A DNA stretch of 64,000 nt from Paenibacillus sp. MSJ-34 (GTDB lineage: Bacteria; Bacillota; Bacilli; Paenibacillales; Paenibacillaceae): NCBI RefSeq assembly GCF_018918005.1, contig NZ_JAHLPR010000006.1, positions 1-64,000 of the forward strand, given 5' to 3'. Below, in pieces: positions 1-10,426 of the stretch (position 1 is its first letter; each line of letters starts with the position of its first letter). Position numbers and translations under genes: made by a program. A model generated the notes under the pieces. It saw only the letters and a list, made by a program, of their open reading frames with translations, was not told the DNA's origin and did no database searches.

Positions 1-121
1 GAACAGGCTTACGCTTTATGGAGGCATCCTTTTCCTTTACTGTGATACGGACATTATATTCGTCAAACCCTGGACAGGCAATACCATCAGCTTTCGGGCA
101 TTATGCTTCAGCGGAAACATC

Positions 122-782
122 ATGCCAAACGTAGAAGCGGTCAAAAGAGAGTTGCAGCACACTGGGAAATATATGATGCAATATGATTTAGCCTGGGGGA
201 ATGCGGGCAATATATCCGCCAGAACGAAAGGGGATCGCTATGTCGTTACGGCCAGCGGTACTTTCCTCGGGGAATTGGACGAAGCGGATCTCATCGAGTG
301 CGATCTGTCGGGAAGCATTTACGGAGGCGCGGGACGCAAGCCGTCGAAGGAAACCCCGATGCACCGGGCCATACGAGAGCCGTCCGGAGATTGGAGCGGT
401 GCTTCACGCCTCTCCTTTCTATACGACCCTGATTGCCTGCTCGGATATAAAACTTCCGTCCAATCTGTTCGTGGAAACGATGTATTATTTGGAGAAGGTG
501 GAGCGCGTTCCTTACTGCCATCCGGGCAGCAGCGACCTGGGCGAAACCGTGCGCGAAAAGGCCAAGCTCGCGAATGTGCTGCTGCTGGAGAATCATGGCG
601 TTGTTGTGTATGACACTACCATCTGGGAAGCCCGAATGTCATTGCAGACGCTGGAAATGGCGAGCCGTATGCTGATTACGTCCATGGCCGCCAAGATTGA
701 CCTTCAGGGACTCAGCCAAACCGTCGAGCGCGATTTTCTTGAAAATGCCGGCTACAAGCCAAGACGGAACTGGGATGTATAA
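122..782 (+). pseudogene. class II aldolase (fuculose-phosphate aldolase type), frameshifted
   Basis: Class II aldolase/adducin family sugar-phosphate aldolase, normally about 215 residues with a zinc site. The N-terminal half (MPNVEAVKREL..., GNAGNISAR, TASGTFLGEL, KETPMHRAI) is in one frame and the C-terminal half (YESRPEIGAVLHASPF, LLENHGVVVY) in the next. The break is at about 371-373, where GCC-AT-AC should read GCC-ATT-TAC; this is what loss of two T from a TTT run would give. Together the halves make about 220 residues, a full-length protein. The start has only a weak ribosome site. It stands alone, with a terminator right behind it. It could be a decayed gene or an assembly error. Family confident, substrate not. 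Confidence 0.75.
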
Positions 783-804
783 GAAATAGAATGTTACAGA
801 CACG

Positions 805-841
805 AGAATGCTTTCGTTCCTTGGGACGGAAGCATTCTTAT
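805..841 (+). terminator. intrinsic terminator after aldolase
   Basis: The arms AGAATGCTTTCGTTCC and GGACGGAAGCATTCTT pair with a short loop, followed by a T-rich stretch. It closes the aldolase transcript before the IS element. Confidence 0.7.
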
Positions 842-844
842 TCA

Positions 845-1580
845 TTGTAAATTGAAAACCATACACTATGCGTATGGTTCGGGAAAGCTTTAGCGGTGTA
901 ACAAAAAAAGTTCCTCCATGTAGCGTGTTAGAATAAATTTGGTTCGCCAACCGAATTTATGAACACAAGGAGGAACTCAGATGCCATCTGATGTGAATAG
1001 TTTAGCACACACGAAGTGGAATTGTAAGTATCATATTGTATTTGCCCCAAAATATAGACGACAAGTGATCTATGGAAAACTAAAGAGAGATATTGGAGTT
1101 ATCCTAAGGCAGCTGTGCGAAAGGAAAGGTGTTGAAATCATTGAGGCGGAAGCGTGTAAGGATCACATTCACATGTTGGTCAGTATCCCACCGAAAATAA
1201 GTGTGTCCTCATTTGTGGGGTATTTGAAAGGGAAAAGTAGCCTGATGATATTTGATCGGCATGGGAATCGAAAATTTTGGTGTAAAGGATTCTACGTAGA
1301 TACCGTCGGAAGAAACAAGAAAGTGATAGAAGAATATATACGAAACCAACTACAGGAGGATGTGATCGCAGAACAACTAACGATGGAGGAATATATCGAT
1401 CCATTTACAGGTGAAGAAACAAAGAAAAGCAGAAAGAAGAAGTGAACGAGTCCCCCTTTAGGGGTGACCGTGGAAGTAGTGCGGTTGGCGAACTATTCAG
1501 AGCCCTTTTAAGGGTTGGCCAGTAACAAAGGCTTTCAGCCGCAGAACAAACCACCCGTTCACACGGGTGGTTTTGATTTG
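845..1580 (+). mobile_element. IS200/IS605-family insertion (tnpA only)
   Basis: A single-gene insertion sequence carrying only a Y1 transposase, with no TnpB/IscB. Sub-terminal hairpins are visible, as expected for this family, which moves as single-stranded DNA and has no inverted terminal repeats. On the left is AACCATAC...GTATGGTT at about 853-876, with a second hairpin (AATTTGGTT...CAACCGAATT) just before the gene. On the right is AACCACCCG...CGGGTGGTT at about 1551-1573. The exact ends are estimates, because the family leaves no target duplication. It sits between a terminator and the 3' end of the neighbouring kinase gene and interrupts no gene. Confidence 0.8.
981..1445 (+). CDS. tnpA: IS200-type Y1 transposase TnpA
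   Basis: A 154-residue HUH single-strand transposase. The metal-binding HUH motif is KDHIHMLVSIPP, and the Y1 tyrosine is probably in the helix EEYIRNQLQED. The N-terminal KYHIVFAPKYRRQVIYG signature is typical of IS200 TnpA. A good ribosome site (AAGGAGG) precedes the ATG, but an upstream hairpin could mask it, as in other IS200 copies. Length is normal (about 150), so the protein is probably intact. The lysine-rich tail (KKSRKKK) is ordinary. Confidence 0.93.
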   Translation: MPSDVNSLAHTKWNCKYHIVFAPKYRRQVIYGKLKRDIGVILRQLCERKGVEIIEAEACKDHIHMLVSIPPKISVSSFVGYLKGKSSLMIFDRHGNRKFWCKGFYVDTVGRNKKVIEEYIRNQLQEDVIAEQLTMEEYIDPFTGEETKKSRKKK

Positions 1581-1682
1581 GTACATGCCGGCAATATGCC
1601 GGACTCGGTGCCACCCGTACCGTCACATGTACGGAGCGTCGGCCGGGCGGGAGCTTTCCTTGGTCCCGGTTCTTATCGATCG

Positions 1683-3530
1683 TTATGAAGGCGCGTCCCG
1701 GCGCGTTTGGCGCAGCCGAATTTCGACCGTGGTGCCCGCCCCTTCGGCCGATTGGATGCGCAGCCCGTACAATTCGCCCGAGAACAAACGAATTCTCTCA
1801 TGTACATTGCGAAGGCCGTAGCCCCTCGTCGGCGAGTCATGAACGGAAGCTTTAATAAGCAGTTGCTTCACTCGTTCGGAGTCCATGCCGACACCGTTAT
1901 CCGTCACGATGATCGACAGCTCTTTCTGGGAACTTGTCTCCGATTGCATGAGGGACGTTTTAATCGTTATGCGGCCGCTTTCCGTTTTTTGGGACCGGAG
2001 TCCATGCAGTAAAGCGTTCTCCACGATCGGCTGAAGAGACAGCTTCGGGATAAGCAAATCGTGCGTCTCCAGCGCATCCTCGATGTGCACGTCGAAAGAG
2101 CCTTGAAACCGCACATTCTGAATATCCAGGTACGCTTTGGCGAGCAGAAGCTCTTCTTTTACGGTGACAATATCTTGGCCCTTATTCAGCGTCAGTCGGA
2201 AATACTTGGACAAGGAATCGATCATGAAGCTGATATCGTCGGCATTTCGCCGAATGGCCATCCAGTTGATTGCTTCGAGCGTATTGTACAGAAAATGGGG
2301 ATTAATTTGCGCCTGCAGCGCCTTCAGCATCGCTTCCCGTTCATGAAGCTTCGCTTGAAAGGATTCCTCCGTCAACGTTTTGACCGTTTGGATCATGCGG
2401 CCGATCCCCTGCTCAAGCTGCCCCATATCGCCCGAGCTTTGCGATAAATTTTCGTCGACGGTTTCGAGGCCCTCCAATTTCATCGCTTTAATCAGCTGGC
2501 GGATGCGCAAGTTCATCCGATCGGCGAAGGAAGCGAATAGCAACAGCATAACAAGAATGAACAGCACGAAGGTGACGATGATGAAAATCGCCATCGAAAT
2601 CCGGTTAAACGCGATATTCTTCCCGGCCAATTCCTTCGCGTCGACAACGGCGGCAAGTTTCCAATCCGTCATAGGGACGGTCCGGTAAATGAGCCAATTT
2701 TTGCGGGCAGGTTCCGGCCCTTCCGTATTGACGTAACCGTCCTCCTCCAGCTCTCCGGCATCGATGCGCAAATGCTCGAATAGGTTTGCCGCGCCTCCAG
2801 CCCCGCCCGAACGCGCAATGACGGTGCCGTCGGCGGCTGTTAAATAGATGCCTTCCTTATTTCCCAAATCGATGCCGCTCAAAACCTCTTCCAATTTGTT
2901 GATGTTCATATCGACGGCAAGCACGCTAATGACCCGGTCGTAATGGCTCGGATCTCTCAACACTCTGGCGGCTGTAATAATAACGGGCTCTTCCGGATCG
3001 TTCGGCTTCAGGCGATAGGCTCCGGTCCAATAGATGGCGCCGTTATGGCCGACGATTTGCTCGTACCACGGCGAGTTCTCGATTTCAGGCAGGGGGAAGT
3101 AGCGGACTCTTTCCCGGGAGAACATCAGGCTGGAATCGACAAAGAGACGAATTTGAAGAATGACGGACGAACTCTGGAAGCTATCCATCAATTTTTCGAG
3201 TTCTTTATAGTCCCTATACTGTTCATACGGTATTTTAGGCACGCTTTTGACCGTCGTATATTCATAGAGCAGCGGCGTTCCCGAAAGCGCGTTCGATACA
3301 TTGACCGCTTCGCTTAACCGGTTCGTAATATTGAGCTCGGCCTGTTTCAGCGTCTGCAGAATGGTGCGGTTCACCTCGATCTGCTGCAGCTCGGAAGACT
3401 TCGAATAGTAAAAGTACATGAGCAAACAGCTCGGAATAAGCACGATCGCAATATACAGCACAATCGTCTTGCTCCGGATCGACAGCCGCCTCCAATGCAG
3501 TCGAATACGGCTCGCGCGGCGGCCGCTCAT
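1683..3530 (-). CDS. YesM-type sensor histidine kinase
   Basis: Membrane sensor kinase of about 615 residues that phosphorylates the AraC-type regulator encoded just upstream. TM1 lies near residues 25-43, then an extracytoplasmic Cache-like sensor of about 270 residues, TM2 near 313-334, HAMP, a His_kinase domain with QINPHFLYNTLEAINW (phospho-His about 412), and a HATPase domain with IVENALLHGL, DNGVGMD and GYGLRNVHERI. The start is the ATG at 3530, which overlaps the stop of the regulator gene by four bases (ATGA), so the two are translationally coupled. The divergent ABC sugar operon suggests it senses a plant-derived sugar, possibly arabino-oligosaccharide; that is inference from the GH51 gene. 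Confidence 0.92.
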   Translation of the reverse strand: MSGRRASRIRLHWRRLSIRSKTIVLYIAIVLIPSCLLMYFYYSKSSELQQIEVNRTILQTLKQAELNITNRLSEAVNVSNALSGTPLLYEYTTVKSVPKIPYEQYRDYKELEKLMDSFQSSSVILQIRLFVDSSLMFSRERVRYFPLPEIENSPWYEQIVGHNGAIYWTGAYRLKPNDPEEPVIITAARVLRDPSHYDRVISVLAVDMNINKLEEVLSGIDLGNKEGIYLTAADGTVIARSGGAGGAANLFEHLRIDAGELEEDGYVNTEGPEPARKNWLIYRTVPMTDWKLAAVVDAKELAGKNIAFNRISMAIFIIVTFVLFILVMLLLFASFADRMNLRIRQLIKAMKLEGLETVDENLSQSSGDMGQLEQGIGRMIQTVKTLTEESFQAKLHEREAMLKALQAQINPHFLYNTLEAINWMAIRRNADDISFMIDSLSKYFRLTLNKGQDIVTVKEELLLAKAYLDIQNVRFQGSFDVHIEDALETHDLLIPKLSLQPIVENALLHGLRSQKTESGRITIKTSLMQSETSSQKELSIIVTDNGVGMDSERVKQLLIKASVHDSPTRGYGLRNVHERIRLFSGELYGLRIQSAEGAGTTVEIRLRQTRRDAPS

Positions 3531-5146
3531 AGCGCATGCTCCCTGTATTCCTTCGGCGTATACCCGGTATGCTTCTTGAATTGCTTCGTGAAATAGCTTG
3601 GATCCGTGTAACCGACGGAATAGCAAATATCATACATTTTATGCCGGGGATCGCGCAACATCGTTTTGGCGTTTTCCATACGAACATGGGTTAAATACTC
3701 ATTGATCGTGAAGCCGGTCTCTTGCTTGAAAATAAGGCACAGATACGTCGATGTTAAATAAATTTCGTCCGCGATTTGCTGAATGGTGAGATTTTCGCCG
3801 AAACGGTTGTGAATGATTGCCTTCGTCTGCTCAATCACGTTGCTTGAACGGTCGTTCCGCTTGTTGCGGACCGCTTCGCATATTCTTCTTACATGCTCCG
3901 CCAGCAGTTCCTTCATGTCGGCCGCAAGCTCAAGCGAGGCCATTTGTTCCCAGAAGCGGGATTCCTCCTTGTCGGTCTCGTCCGAAGAGAGGCCGAGCTC
4001 CATCCGAATATTTGAACTGTTCAGAAATAGCTGCAGAAACAGATTTTGGCATTGGCGCCGGCTCATGCAAGGATGCTGCGACAGCTTTTGATAGATCAGC
4101 TCAAGCAATGAGAGTGTCTTCTCTTCGTCCCCGGCGCGAAGAGAAGCGACGAAGGCGGAGGATTCCCGCTGAGTCAGCTTGAACAGAGATTCTTCGCCGG
4201 TTTGCAGGCTGTCCATCCAAATGATGCTGCTGCTTCCGAGGAACAGCTTCTGATTTACGGCATTGACCGCCATCGCATAGGATACCGGGAGTTGTCCGAG
4301 ACCGGTTACGGATCGGCCTATGCCAATCGTGACGCTTAGCTTCAGCAAATTCGACAGCGTTTGCTGCAGGCGTTGCGCGAGCGAATGAAGCGCTCCTTCG
4401 TCCTCATCCATATCCATCCTGACGATGCAGACAAATTCCCCTTGGCGATGCTCGAAGGCATAGCCGCCGCGAAAGGCGTCGATCAATTCCTGGCTGATGT
4501 TCAACAGCGCGAACGATATGAGTTGCTTGTCCCGTTCGGACAGCGCTCCCAGCCGATTGGAATATTGGTCTACGCTAATGATGCAGGCGCAGTACAAGCC
4601 GGTCTGCGGAAGTCCGATATCCAGGAAATCGAGCTGGCGCTGCAAATCGACGGCAGATTTGGCACCGTCCTGAATCAGGGCGCTGAAGAACTTCTCCTTC
4701 AGCAGCGGCAGGCTTTGGCTAAGCCGGGCGTTCATTCCGGCCATCAGTTCATTGCGCCGATCGGCCTCCTGAAGCCGCGATACCGTCTTGCGCATGACGT
4801 TGGCCAGTTCCGCGAACTGAATCGGCTTTAATATGTAATCGACCGCATCCATTTGCAATGCGGATTTCATATACTCGATATCGTCGTGGCCGCTAATGAA
4901 GATGATCGGCACGTTGCTGTGATTCTCTCTAATGCGTCCGGCCAGGGCGATGCCGTCCATAACGGGCATCAAGACATCCGTCAATATGATCGAAGGCTGA
5001 CGCTCGACGAACAACCGATAAGCGCTGTCGCCATCCTCCGCTGTGCCGATGACGGTAATGCCGCAGGACGCCCAATCGAAATAATCGTTTAACCCGGTGC
5101 GTGTAGACGGTTCGTCATCCGCAATCAATAACGTATACATTTGCAT
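3527..5146 (-). CDS. YesN-type response regulator (REC + AraC HTH)
   Basis: Cytoplasmic transcription activator of about 539 residues. The N-terminal receiver has IADDEP, the phospho-acceptor Asp in IILTDVLMP (about residue 57) and the conserved Lys in DYILKPIQ. A long middle region follows, then a C-terminal AraC double helix-turn-helix from about residue 435 (IADEIYLTSTYLCLIFKQETG, ICYSVGYTDPSYFTKQFKKHTGYTPKEYR). The ATG at 5146 was chosen because GAGAGGAG lies nine bases upstream; an in-frame TTG at 5152 is too close to it. It heads a two-gene operon with the kinase and diverges from the transporter genes it probably activates. Confidence 0.92.
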   Translation of the reverse strand: MQMYTLLIADDEPSTRTGLNDYFDWASCGITVIGTAEDGDSAYRLFVERQPSIILTDVLMPVMDGIALAGRIRENHSNVPIIFISGHDDIEYMKSALQMDAVDYILKPIQFAELANVMRKTVSRLQEADRRNELMAGMNARLSQSLPLLKEKFFSALIQDGAKSAVDLQRQLDFLDIGLPQTGLYCACIISVDQYSNRLGALSERDKQLISFALLNISQELIDAFRGGYAFEHRQGEFVCIVRMDMDEDEGALHSLAQRLQQTLSNLLKLSVTIGIGRSVTGLGQLPVSYAMAVNAVNQKLFLGSSSIIWMDSLQTGEESLFKLTQRESSAFVASLRAGDEEKTLSLLELIYQKLSQHPCMSRRQCQNLFLQLFLNSSNIRMELGLSSDETDKEESRFWEQMASLELAADMKELLAEHVRRICEAVRNKRNDRSSNVIEQTKAIIHNRFGENLTIQQIADEIYLTSTYLCLIFKQETGFTINEYLTHVRMENAKTMLRDPRHKMYDICYSVGYTDPSYFTKQFKKHTGYTPKEYREHAL

Positions 5147-5386
5147 TTGCAATTGCTCCTCTCTAAGCCTGTGACGAGCGTCGACAAGGTTTTTGGCGTC
5201 TTATTCAAGACTATAGAAAACTACCATAAATCAAAAACCTGTCATCTAGAGACGATCCGCTCATTCAGGCTACAATCTATGTAGTCGAAAGTTGTAGCGT
5301 AAAAAGCGGAAGAAAGGAGTTCACACTCACACTATAACGGGAAACTTCATATTTGAAAAGAGTCAGCTAAGAAGGGGGGATACTCC

Positions 5387-6313
5387 ATGAAAGGCAGCAA
5401 AGGCCGCGGTTATTTTCGCAACAATCTGGATTTTTGGCTCATGTCATTGCCGGGGCTGCTGTATTTGATCGTCTACAAATTTATTCCTATTTACGGTCTT
5501 ACTTTAGCCTTCAAAGACTTCAACATGTTTATTGGCAACGGTGTCGTCGACTCGATATTTAAAAGTCCATGGGTAGGCTTGAAACATTTCGAGCGCATAT
5601 TCGGCAATCCGGAGTTTTTGCAGATTATCGGCAATACGCTCATTATCAGCATTTACAAAATCGTGTTTTTATTTCCGCTCCCCATTATTTTGGCGCTTCT
5701 GCTTAACGAGGTAAGCCGCGAATGGTTCAAGCGGACGATACAGACGTTGGTTTACTTGCCTCATTTCCTGTCGTGGGTCGTTATTTTCGGCTTATTTTAT
5801 ACGTTGCTGGGTAGCTATGGCGTAGTGAATCAACTGCTGGAGACGTTCGGGATCGGTCCGATCAAATTTTTTACCGATCCGTCTTATTTCCGGGCCTTGC
5901 TCGTTTCAACCGACGGCTGGAAAGAAGCGGGATGGAGCGCGATCGTCTTTTTGGCAGCCATGACGGGCATCGATCCCCAGCTCTACGAGGCGGCCAAGGT
6001 TGACGGCGCCAATCGTCTGCAGCGCATGCTGCATATTACAATTCCCGGTATTTTGCCGGTCATTGTACTGATGCTTATTTTGCGGGTCGGCGCGATCCTT
6101 AACGCCGGTTTCGAGCAGATTTTGGCGATGTACAATCCGTCGGTCTATAAAGTGGCCGATATTATTCAAACATACGTGTACAGGGTAAGCCTGGGCCAGA
6201 TGGATTTCAGTTTGGGTACGGCGCTCGGCCTGTTCGAGTCGCTCGTCGCGTTCGTGCTCGTCTTGTCCTGCAACGCCCTTTGCAGAAAAACGCTAGGCAG
6301 AAGCTTGTGGTAA
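5387..6313 (+). CDS. LplB-type sugar ABC permease
   Basis: Inner-membrane subunit of a carbohydrate ABC importer (CUT1 class). At 308 residues it has the family's usual length, with six predicted membrane segments. The N-terminal NLDFWLMSLPGLLYLIVYKFIPIYG is typical of LplB proteins, and the EAA loop reads YEAAKVDGANRLQRMLHITIPGI. The ribosome site is AAGGGGGG before the ATG. It is first in an operon with a second permease, a binding lipoprotein, GH51 and an oxidoreductase. No ATPase gene is present; such systems usually share an MsmX-like ATPase encoded elsewhere. Confidence 0.93.
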   Translation: MKGSKGRGYFRNNLDFWLMSLPGLLYLIVYKFIPIYGLTLAFKDFNMFIGNGVVDSIFKSPWVGLKHFERIFGNPEFLQIIGNTLIISIYKIVFLFPLPIILALLLNEVSREWFKRTIQTLVYLPHFLSWVVIFGLFYTLLGSYGVVNQLLETFGIGPIKFFTDPSYFRALLVSTDGWKEAGWSAIVFLAAMTGIDPQLYEAAKVDGANRLQRMLHITIPGILPVIVLMLILRVGAILNAGFEQILAMYNPSVYKVADIIQTYVYRVSLGQMDFSLGTALGLFESLVAFVLVLSCNALCRKTLGRSLW

Positions 6314-6328
6314 CAGGGAGGAGATAAG

Positions 6329-7207
6329 ATGAAAAAATTCTACAGACTGTCGGGCGCCGCTTTATTCGATTCGGCCAACATCGTGTTGCTAAGTTTGCTC
6401 GGGCTGCTGTCCGTCATTCCCTTCCTTCATGTTTTGGCGAAATCGATCAGCGACAATGCGTTTGTAGACGCCGGTAAAATCGGATTTTGGCCGAAAGGGT
6501 TCGATTTATCCTCCTACTCGTACGTTCTGTTCGAATCGAGTTTTTTCCGGTCGTTCGGCGTTACGGTGTTCGTTACCGTCTTTGGTACGCTGGCGGGCCT
6601 CCTTATTACGGTATTGGCCGCCTATCCGTTGTCGAAGCCGCAATTTAAAGGCGGGAAATATATTCTTCTATTATATATCTTCAGCATGTTATTTTACGGA
6701 GGCATCGTTCCGAGCTATATGCTCATGAAAGAGCTGCATTTGATCGATACCGTATGGGCGATGATTATTCCGTTGCTCGTCGTGCCGTTCAATCTGCTCG
6801 TTGTCAAAACCTTCTTCGAGCAGGTGCCCGAAGGTTTGGAAGAAGCGGCGAAAATGGAAGGGGCTTCGAATTGGAGAGTGCTGTTCTCGATCATTTTGCC
6901 GATTTCCACCCCGGTGCTGGCCACCATCGGTTTGTTTTATGCGGTAGGCTATTGGAACAATTACTTTCATCCGCTTCTATTTATAAGCAAACCGGAGTTG
7001 AAGCCGCTCCAGCTTTATTTAATGGAGATGATTACAAGCACGAGTGAAAATATCGGCAGAATGAGCGTGGAAGCGGCGATGCAAATTTCAACGGAAGGGG
7101 TGCGTTCCGCAACCATCATCGTGTCGATCGTTCCGGTGCTGATCGTATATCCTTTCCTGCAGAAATATTTCGTGAAAGGCTTGACGATCGGCTCGGTCAA
7201 AGGCTAA
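6329..7207 (+). CDS. YtcP-type sugar ABC permease
   Basis: Second membrane subunit, 292 residues with six membrane segments, pairing with the LplB-type permease 15 bases upstream. The EAA motif is EEAAKMEGASNWRVLFSIILPISTPVLATIGLFYAVGYWNNYF. The C-terminus FVKGLTIGSVKG is a hallmark of the YtcP group. The ribosome site is GGGAGGAG. Function as part of a sugar importer is secure; the substrate is inferred from the neighbouring arabinofuranosidase. Confidence 0.93.
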   Translation: MKKFYRLSGAALFDSANIVLLSLLGLLSVIPFLHVLAKSISDNAFVDAGKIGFWPKGFDLSSYSYVLFESSFFRSFGVTVFVTVFGTLAGLLITVLAAYPLSKPQFKGGKYILLLYIFSMLFYGGIVPSYMLMKELHLIDTVWAMIIPLLVVPFNLLVVKTFFEQVPEGLEEAAKMEGASNWRVLFSIILPISTPVLATIGLFYAVGYWNNYFHPLLFISKPELKPLQLYLMEMITSTSENIGRMSVEAAMQISTEGVRSATIIVSIVPVLIVYPFLQKYFVKGLTIGSVKG

Positions 7208-7300
7208 ACCGATCCAGCCGGTTTAACGGCCGCCTGTCGGCGCATGCGGACAGACGGCTTGAAACATAGAATTGCCACTACACTTCATGGAGGTAATGAG

Positions 7301-8800
7301 ATGACGAAGAAACGGATTCTTTGGGGGCTTGTGCTGGCCATGCTAATGCTTGCCGCGACGGCATGCGGCAGCGGGAAAACGGCCGAGGAGAGCCGGACGG
7401 AAGACAATAATGCGGCAGGCGGGGGAACAAAGCCAACCTTGAAAATTTTAGGGAACTTTGCGCCGAACCTGGATCCGAATAAGGATCTAATGGTACAGGA
7501 AATCGAGAAGACGACGGGTTATAAAGTCGAGTTCGCCATGCTTCCGCAGGACAAGCCGGACGAGAAGCTGAACCTGGAAATCGCATCGGGCGCGAATTAC
7601 GATATCGTCATGCTGACGGCGCCGCAGTTTTATAAACTGGCAGCGCAAGGGGCTTTGCGGCCAATCGACGATCTGATCGAACAGTACGGACAAAACTTGA
7701 AAAAAGTGATTAAAGAGGAAACATGGGAACTGTCGCGCGTGAACGGGCAGCTGTACGGTATTCCGCAAAAAAATGAGCGGCCAAATATCGAAGATACGAT
7801 CGTCTACCGGCAAGACATTCTCGAAGAGCTGAAGCTGCCGGTTCCGACTACGGCGGAGGAGTTCTACGCCACGCTGCAGGCGGTCAAGAAAGCGAAGCCG
7901 GAGCTGATTCCGCTGACGGGAAGAGGAGCCGGCGATATACGCACATTGCTGAGCGGGTTCGGAATTTTTACCGATTGGACCGAGCAGGACGGCAAGCTGA
8001 TCTATCGTTTCGAAATGCCTGAATTTAAAGAGTATTTGGCGTATATGAGCAAATTGTACCAGGAGAACTTGCTTGATCAGGATTGGGGTGTGAACAAAGT
8101 CGCTTCGATGCAGGAGAAGTTTATGGCCGGCAAAGCCTTTGCCATGCAGTCGTCATGGTTTGACTCCTCCAAAGTCGGGCCGACGACGTTGCAGAACGTG
8201 CCCGGAGCGAAGCTCGGTTATTTGGATCCGCTGAAGGATAACAACGGCAACGCCGGCATTCAGGCGAATTTGCGCATTCAGTATATTCATGCCATTCCCA
8301 AAAGCGCAAAACACGCGGAAGATGCGATTCAATACATTGACGCCAAGCTTGAACCGGACAATTTTACCTATTTGACGCTAGGCGAAGAGAATGTGACGTT
8401 CACGCAAGAAGACGATAAATACACGCCGATTATGCCGATTTTCTCCGAGAAGAGAGGGACTGCCTATTGGTTCTTAAACGGCATTGACGAATATCGCTAT
8501 CCCGACATGTGGCTGGCGCGCCTCCGTCGCGATCCGACGCAATTCGAAGTGTTCGAGCGGTTGAACAAGGAGTACGACAAATATGCGAGAATGAATCCGG
8601 TATCGCTTGCTCCGCCGATTGAAGCGGTGACGAAATACGAACAAACGCTGCGTAAAATGGAAGAAGATTATTTCGTGAAAGTGATTATGGGTACCGGAAA
8701 CTTGAACGATCACGAAGGGTTTCTTCAGGAATGGGGAGCGGCCGGCGGACAAGAAATCAATCAAGGGGTTAACGAATGGTATCAAAAGGCCGGACAATAG
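7301..8800 (+). CDS. sugar-binding lipoprotein of ABC importer
   Basis: Extracellular solute-binding protein of about 499 residues, LplA-like, tethered to the membrane by a lipid. The signal peptide MTKKRILWGLVLAMLMLAATACG ends in a lipobox with Cys about 22. A low-complexity linker follows, and then the binding domain from PTLKILGNFAPNLDPNKD. The ATG at 7301 has GGAGGTAATGAG directly before it; upstream in-frame codons would bury the signal peptide. The protein captures the sugar for the two permeases encoded upstream. Its size is normal for this group (about 500). Confidence 0.92.
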   Translation: MTKKRILWGLVLAMLMLAATACGSGKTAEESRTEDNNAAGGGTKPTLKILGNFAPNLDPNKDLMVQEIEKTTGYKVEFAMLPQDKPDEKLNLEIASGANYDIVMLTAPQFYKLAAQGALRPIDDLIEQYGQNLKKVIKEETWELSRVNGQLYGIPQKNERPNIEDTIVYRQDILEELKLPVPTTAEEFYATLQAVKKAKPELIPLTGRGAGDIRTLLSGFGIFTDWTEQDGKLIYRFEMPEFKEYLAYMSKLYQENLLDQDWGVNKVASMQEKFMAGKAFAMQSSWFDSSKVGPTTLQNVPGAKLGYLDPLKDNNGNAGIQANLRIQYIHAIPKSAKHAEDAIQYIDAKLEPDNFTYLTLGEENVTFTQEDDKYTPIMPIFSEKRGTAYWFLNGIDEYRYPDMWLARLRRDPTQFEVFERLNKEYDKYARMNPVSLAPPIEAVTKYEQTLRKMEEDYFVKVIMGTGNLNDHEGFLQEWGAAGGQEINQGVNEWYQKAGQ

Positions 8801-8822
8801 CAGGGTCTAATGAATAAAGAAA

Positions 8823-8861
8823 GGGGATCACGGAAACCGGCGGGTGCCGGCGGAGATCCCC
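8823..8861 (+). promoter_or_regulatory. intergenic hairpin between binding protein and GH51
   Basis: GGGGATC (8823-8829) pairs with GATCCCC (8855-8861), enclosing a GC-rich inner part. There is no T-run, so it is not a classic terminator. It more likely marks an mRNA processing or stabilising site that keeps binding-protein transcript above the downstream enzymes. The GH51 ribosome site follows at once. Confidence 0.45.
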
Positions 8862-8885
8862 TCGATTATTGGAGGGGAACAACTT

Positions 8886-10394
8886 ATGGTAACGACTGTC
8901 GAGGTTAAGGCGCTTCGCAAGCTGGGAGAGATCAGCCCCAATATTTACGGTCAATATTTTGAACATTTGGAGGATTGCATTTACCCGTCCATTCTGGACG
9001 AGAATTCGCCTTTGTCCGACCATAACGGGTTCCGCAAGGACGTTCTCCAGGCCGCGAAGGAGCTGGGTGCGCCGATTGTCCGTTGGCCGGGCGGCTGCTT
9101 TGCCGATTTATATCATTGGGAGGATGGAATCGGCCCGCGCGAGAAACGTCCGCTGCGCCGCAACTGGCATTGGGGCGGCCATGAGCCGAATCGATTCGGG
9201 ACAGACGAATTTCTGGAGTGGTGCCGATTGGCCGGGACAGAGCCTTATATCAACTTTAATATGGGGACGGGCACGCTTGACGAGGCGCTACGATGGATGG
9301 ACTACTGCAACGGCCAGGAACCGACGGCCGATGTATTGAGCAGAAGGCGGAACGGCCGGCAAGAGCCATACAATGTAAAATATTGGGGCATCGGCAATGA
9401 GACGTGGGGATTCTGGGAAGCGGGGCAAATGGATGCGGATGCCTATGCGAGGAAGCTGGCGAATTGGTGCGAATTCGTACGGAAGGAGCAGGCGGATGCG
9501 CGGATTTTGGCCGTCGGTTCCAATGACGCCTCAGATCCCGATTGGGATCGTACGGTACTGGAACATGCGGGGAAATATATCGATTATTTGACGCTTCATA
9601 CGTACGCTTGTTCCGTAGATCGTGTCAGCGGCGGCGAATATTACGCAGTGGCGTTTACAGCCGATTATATGGAAAGCCGCATGCGCAAAATGCTGAAGGC
9701 GATCGACTTGATGGCCGATCGCCCGCAACAGCGGCCGATTCGGATTTCCGTGGACGAATGGAATATACGCCATTGCGTTTGGAACGAGGAGAGGAACGGA
9801 TACGATTTGATTCGGAAGAGCCCGCGCAATACACAGGATGCGGTGTTTGCGGCAGGGGTGCTGAATGCGATGATTCGCCTCAGCCCGCGGATCGGCATGG
9901 CCAACTATGTATTTATTGTGAACGGCAACGGGGTAATGAACGTGAATGCGGACACCGTTGTAAAGACTCCGCTTTATTATTTATTCCAGCAATACGCGCG
10001 CTGGATGCGCGGAGAGGCGCTTGAAGTCACGGTGGACAGCCCGCGTACCAAAGCGCCGAAACCGCAAATCCAGTTTCCGCATGTTCAAGTGCCGGACGAA
10101 GAAGAGGGACGCGACGTGAGCTTCGTGGACGCGGCCGCCGCCATGACGGAGGAGGGCATTGCCGTTTCGCTCGTCAACCGTCATCAGACGGAAGAGATGA
10201 AGGTGCGGCTCGTATTGCCGGAAGGCAGCCGAATCGCCGAAGCGTGGACGCTGCATCACGAAGATTTGTATGCGGTGAACGACTTTGATTCGCCGAACCG
10301 GATCGTGCCGGTAACGGAACGTTTGGAAGAAGGAACGCTGGAATGGACTTGTCCGGCCCATTCCGTTGTATTGCTGTCTTGCAAACGCGGTTGA
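8886..10394 (+). CDS. abfA: alpha-L-arabinofuranosidase, GH51
   Basis: Cytoplasmic glycosidase of 502 residues that removes terminal alpha-L-arabinofuranosyl groups from imported arabino-oligosaccharides. GH51 signatures are present: [16 protein letters not shown] at the N-terminus, [20 protein letters not shown], the acid/base Glu in [12 protein letters not shown], and the nucleophile Glu in [10 protein letters not shown]. The C-terminal beta domain ends in [11 protein letters not shown]. There is no signal peptide, consistent with intracellular action after import. The ATG at 8886 follows GGAGGGG; an upstream in-frame ATG would lie inside the hairpin. Confidence 0.93.
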   Translation: MVTTVEVKALRKLGEISPNIYGQYFEHLEDCIYPSILDENSPLSDHNGFRKDVLQAAKELGAPIVRWPGGCFADLYHWEDGIGPREKRPLRRNWHWGGHEPNRFGTDEFLEWCRLAGTEPYINFNMGTGTLDEALRWMDYCNGQEPTADVLSRRRNGRQEPYNVKYWGIGNETWGFWEAGQMDADAYARKLANWCEFVRKEQADARILAVGSNDASDPDWDRTVLEHAGKYIDYLTLHTYACSVDRVSGGEYYAVAFTADYMESRMRKMLKAIDLMADRPQQRPIRISVDEWNIRHCVWNEERNGYDLIRKSPRNTQDAVFAAGVLNAMIRLSPRIGMANYVFIVNGNGVMNVNADTVVKTPLYYLFQQYARWMRGEALEVTVDSPRTKAPKPQIQFPHVQVPDEEEGRDVSFVDAAAAMTEEGIAVSLVNRHQTEEMKVRLVLPEGSRIAEAWTLHHEDLYAVNDFDSPNRIVPVTERLEEGTLEWTCPAHSVVLLSCKRG

Positions 10395-10426
10395 TTCAGT
10401 ACAACTTACGAGAGGAGATCGAGAGA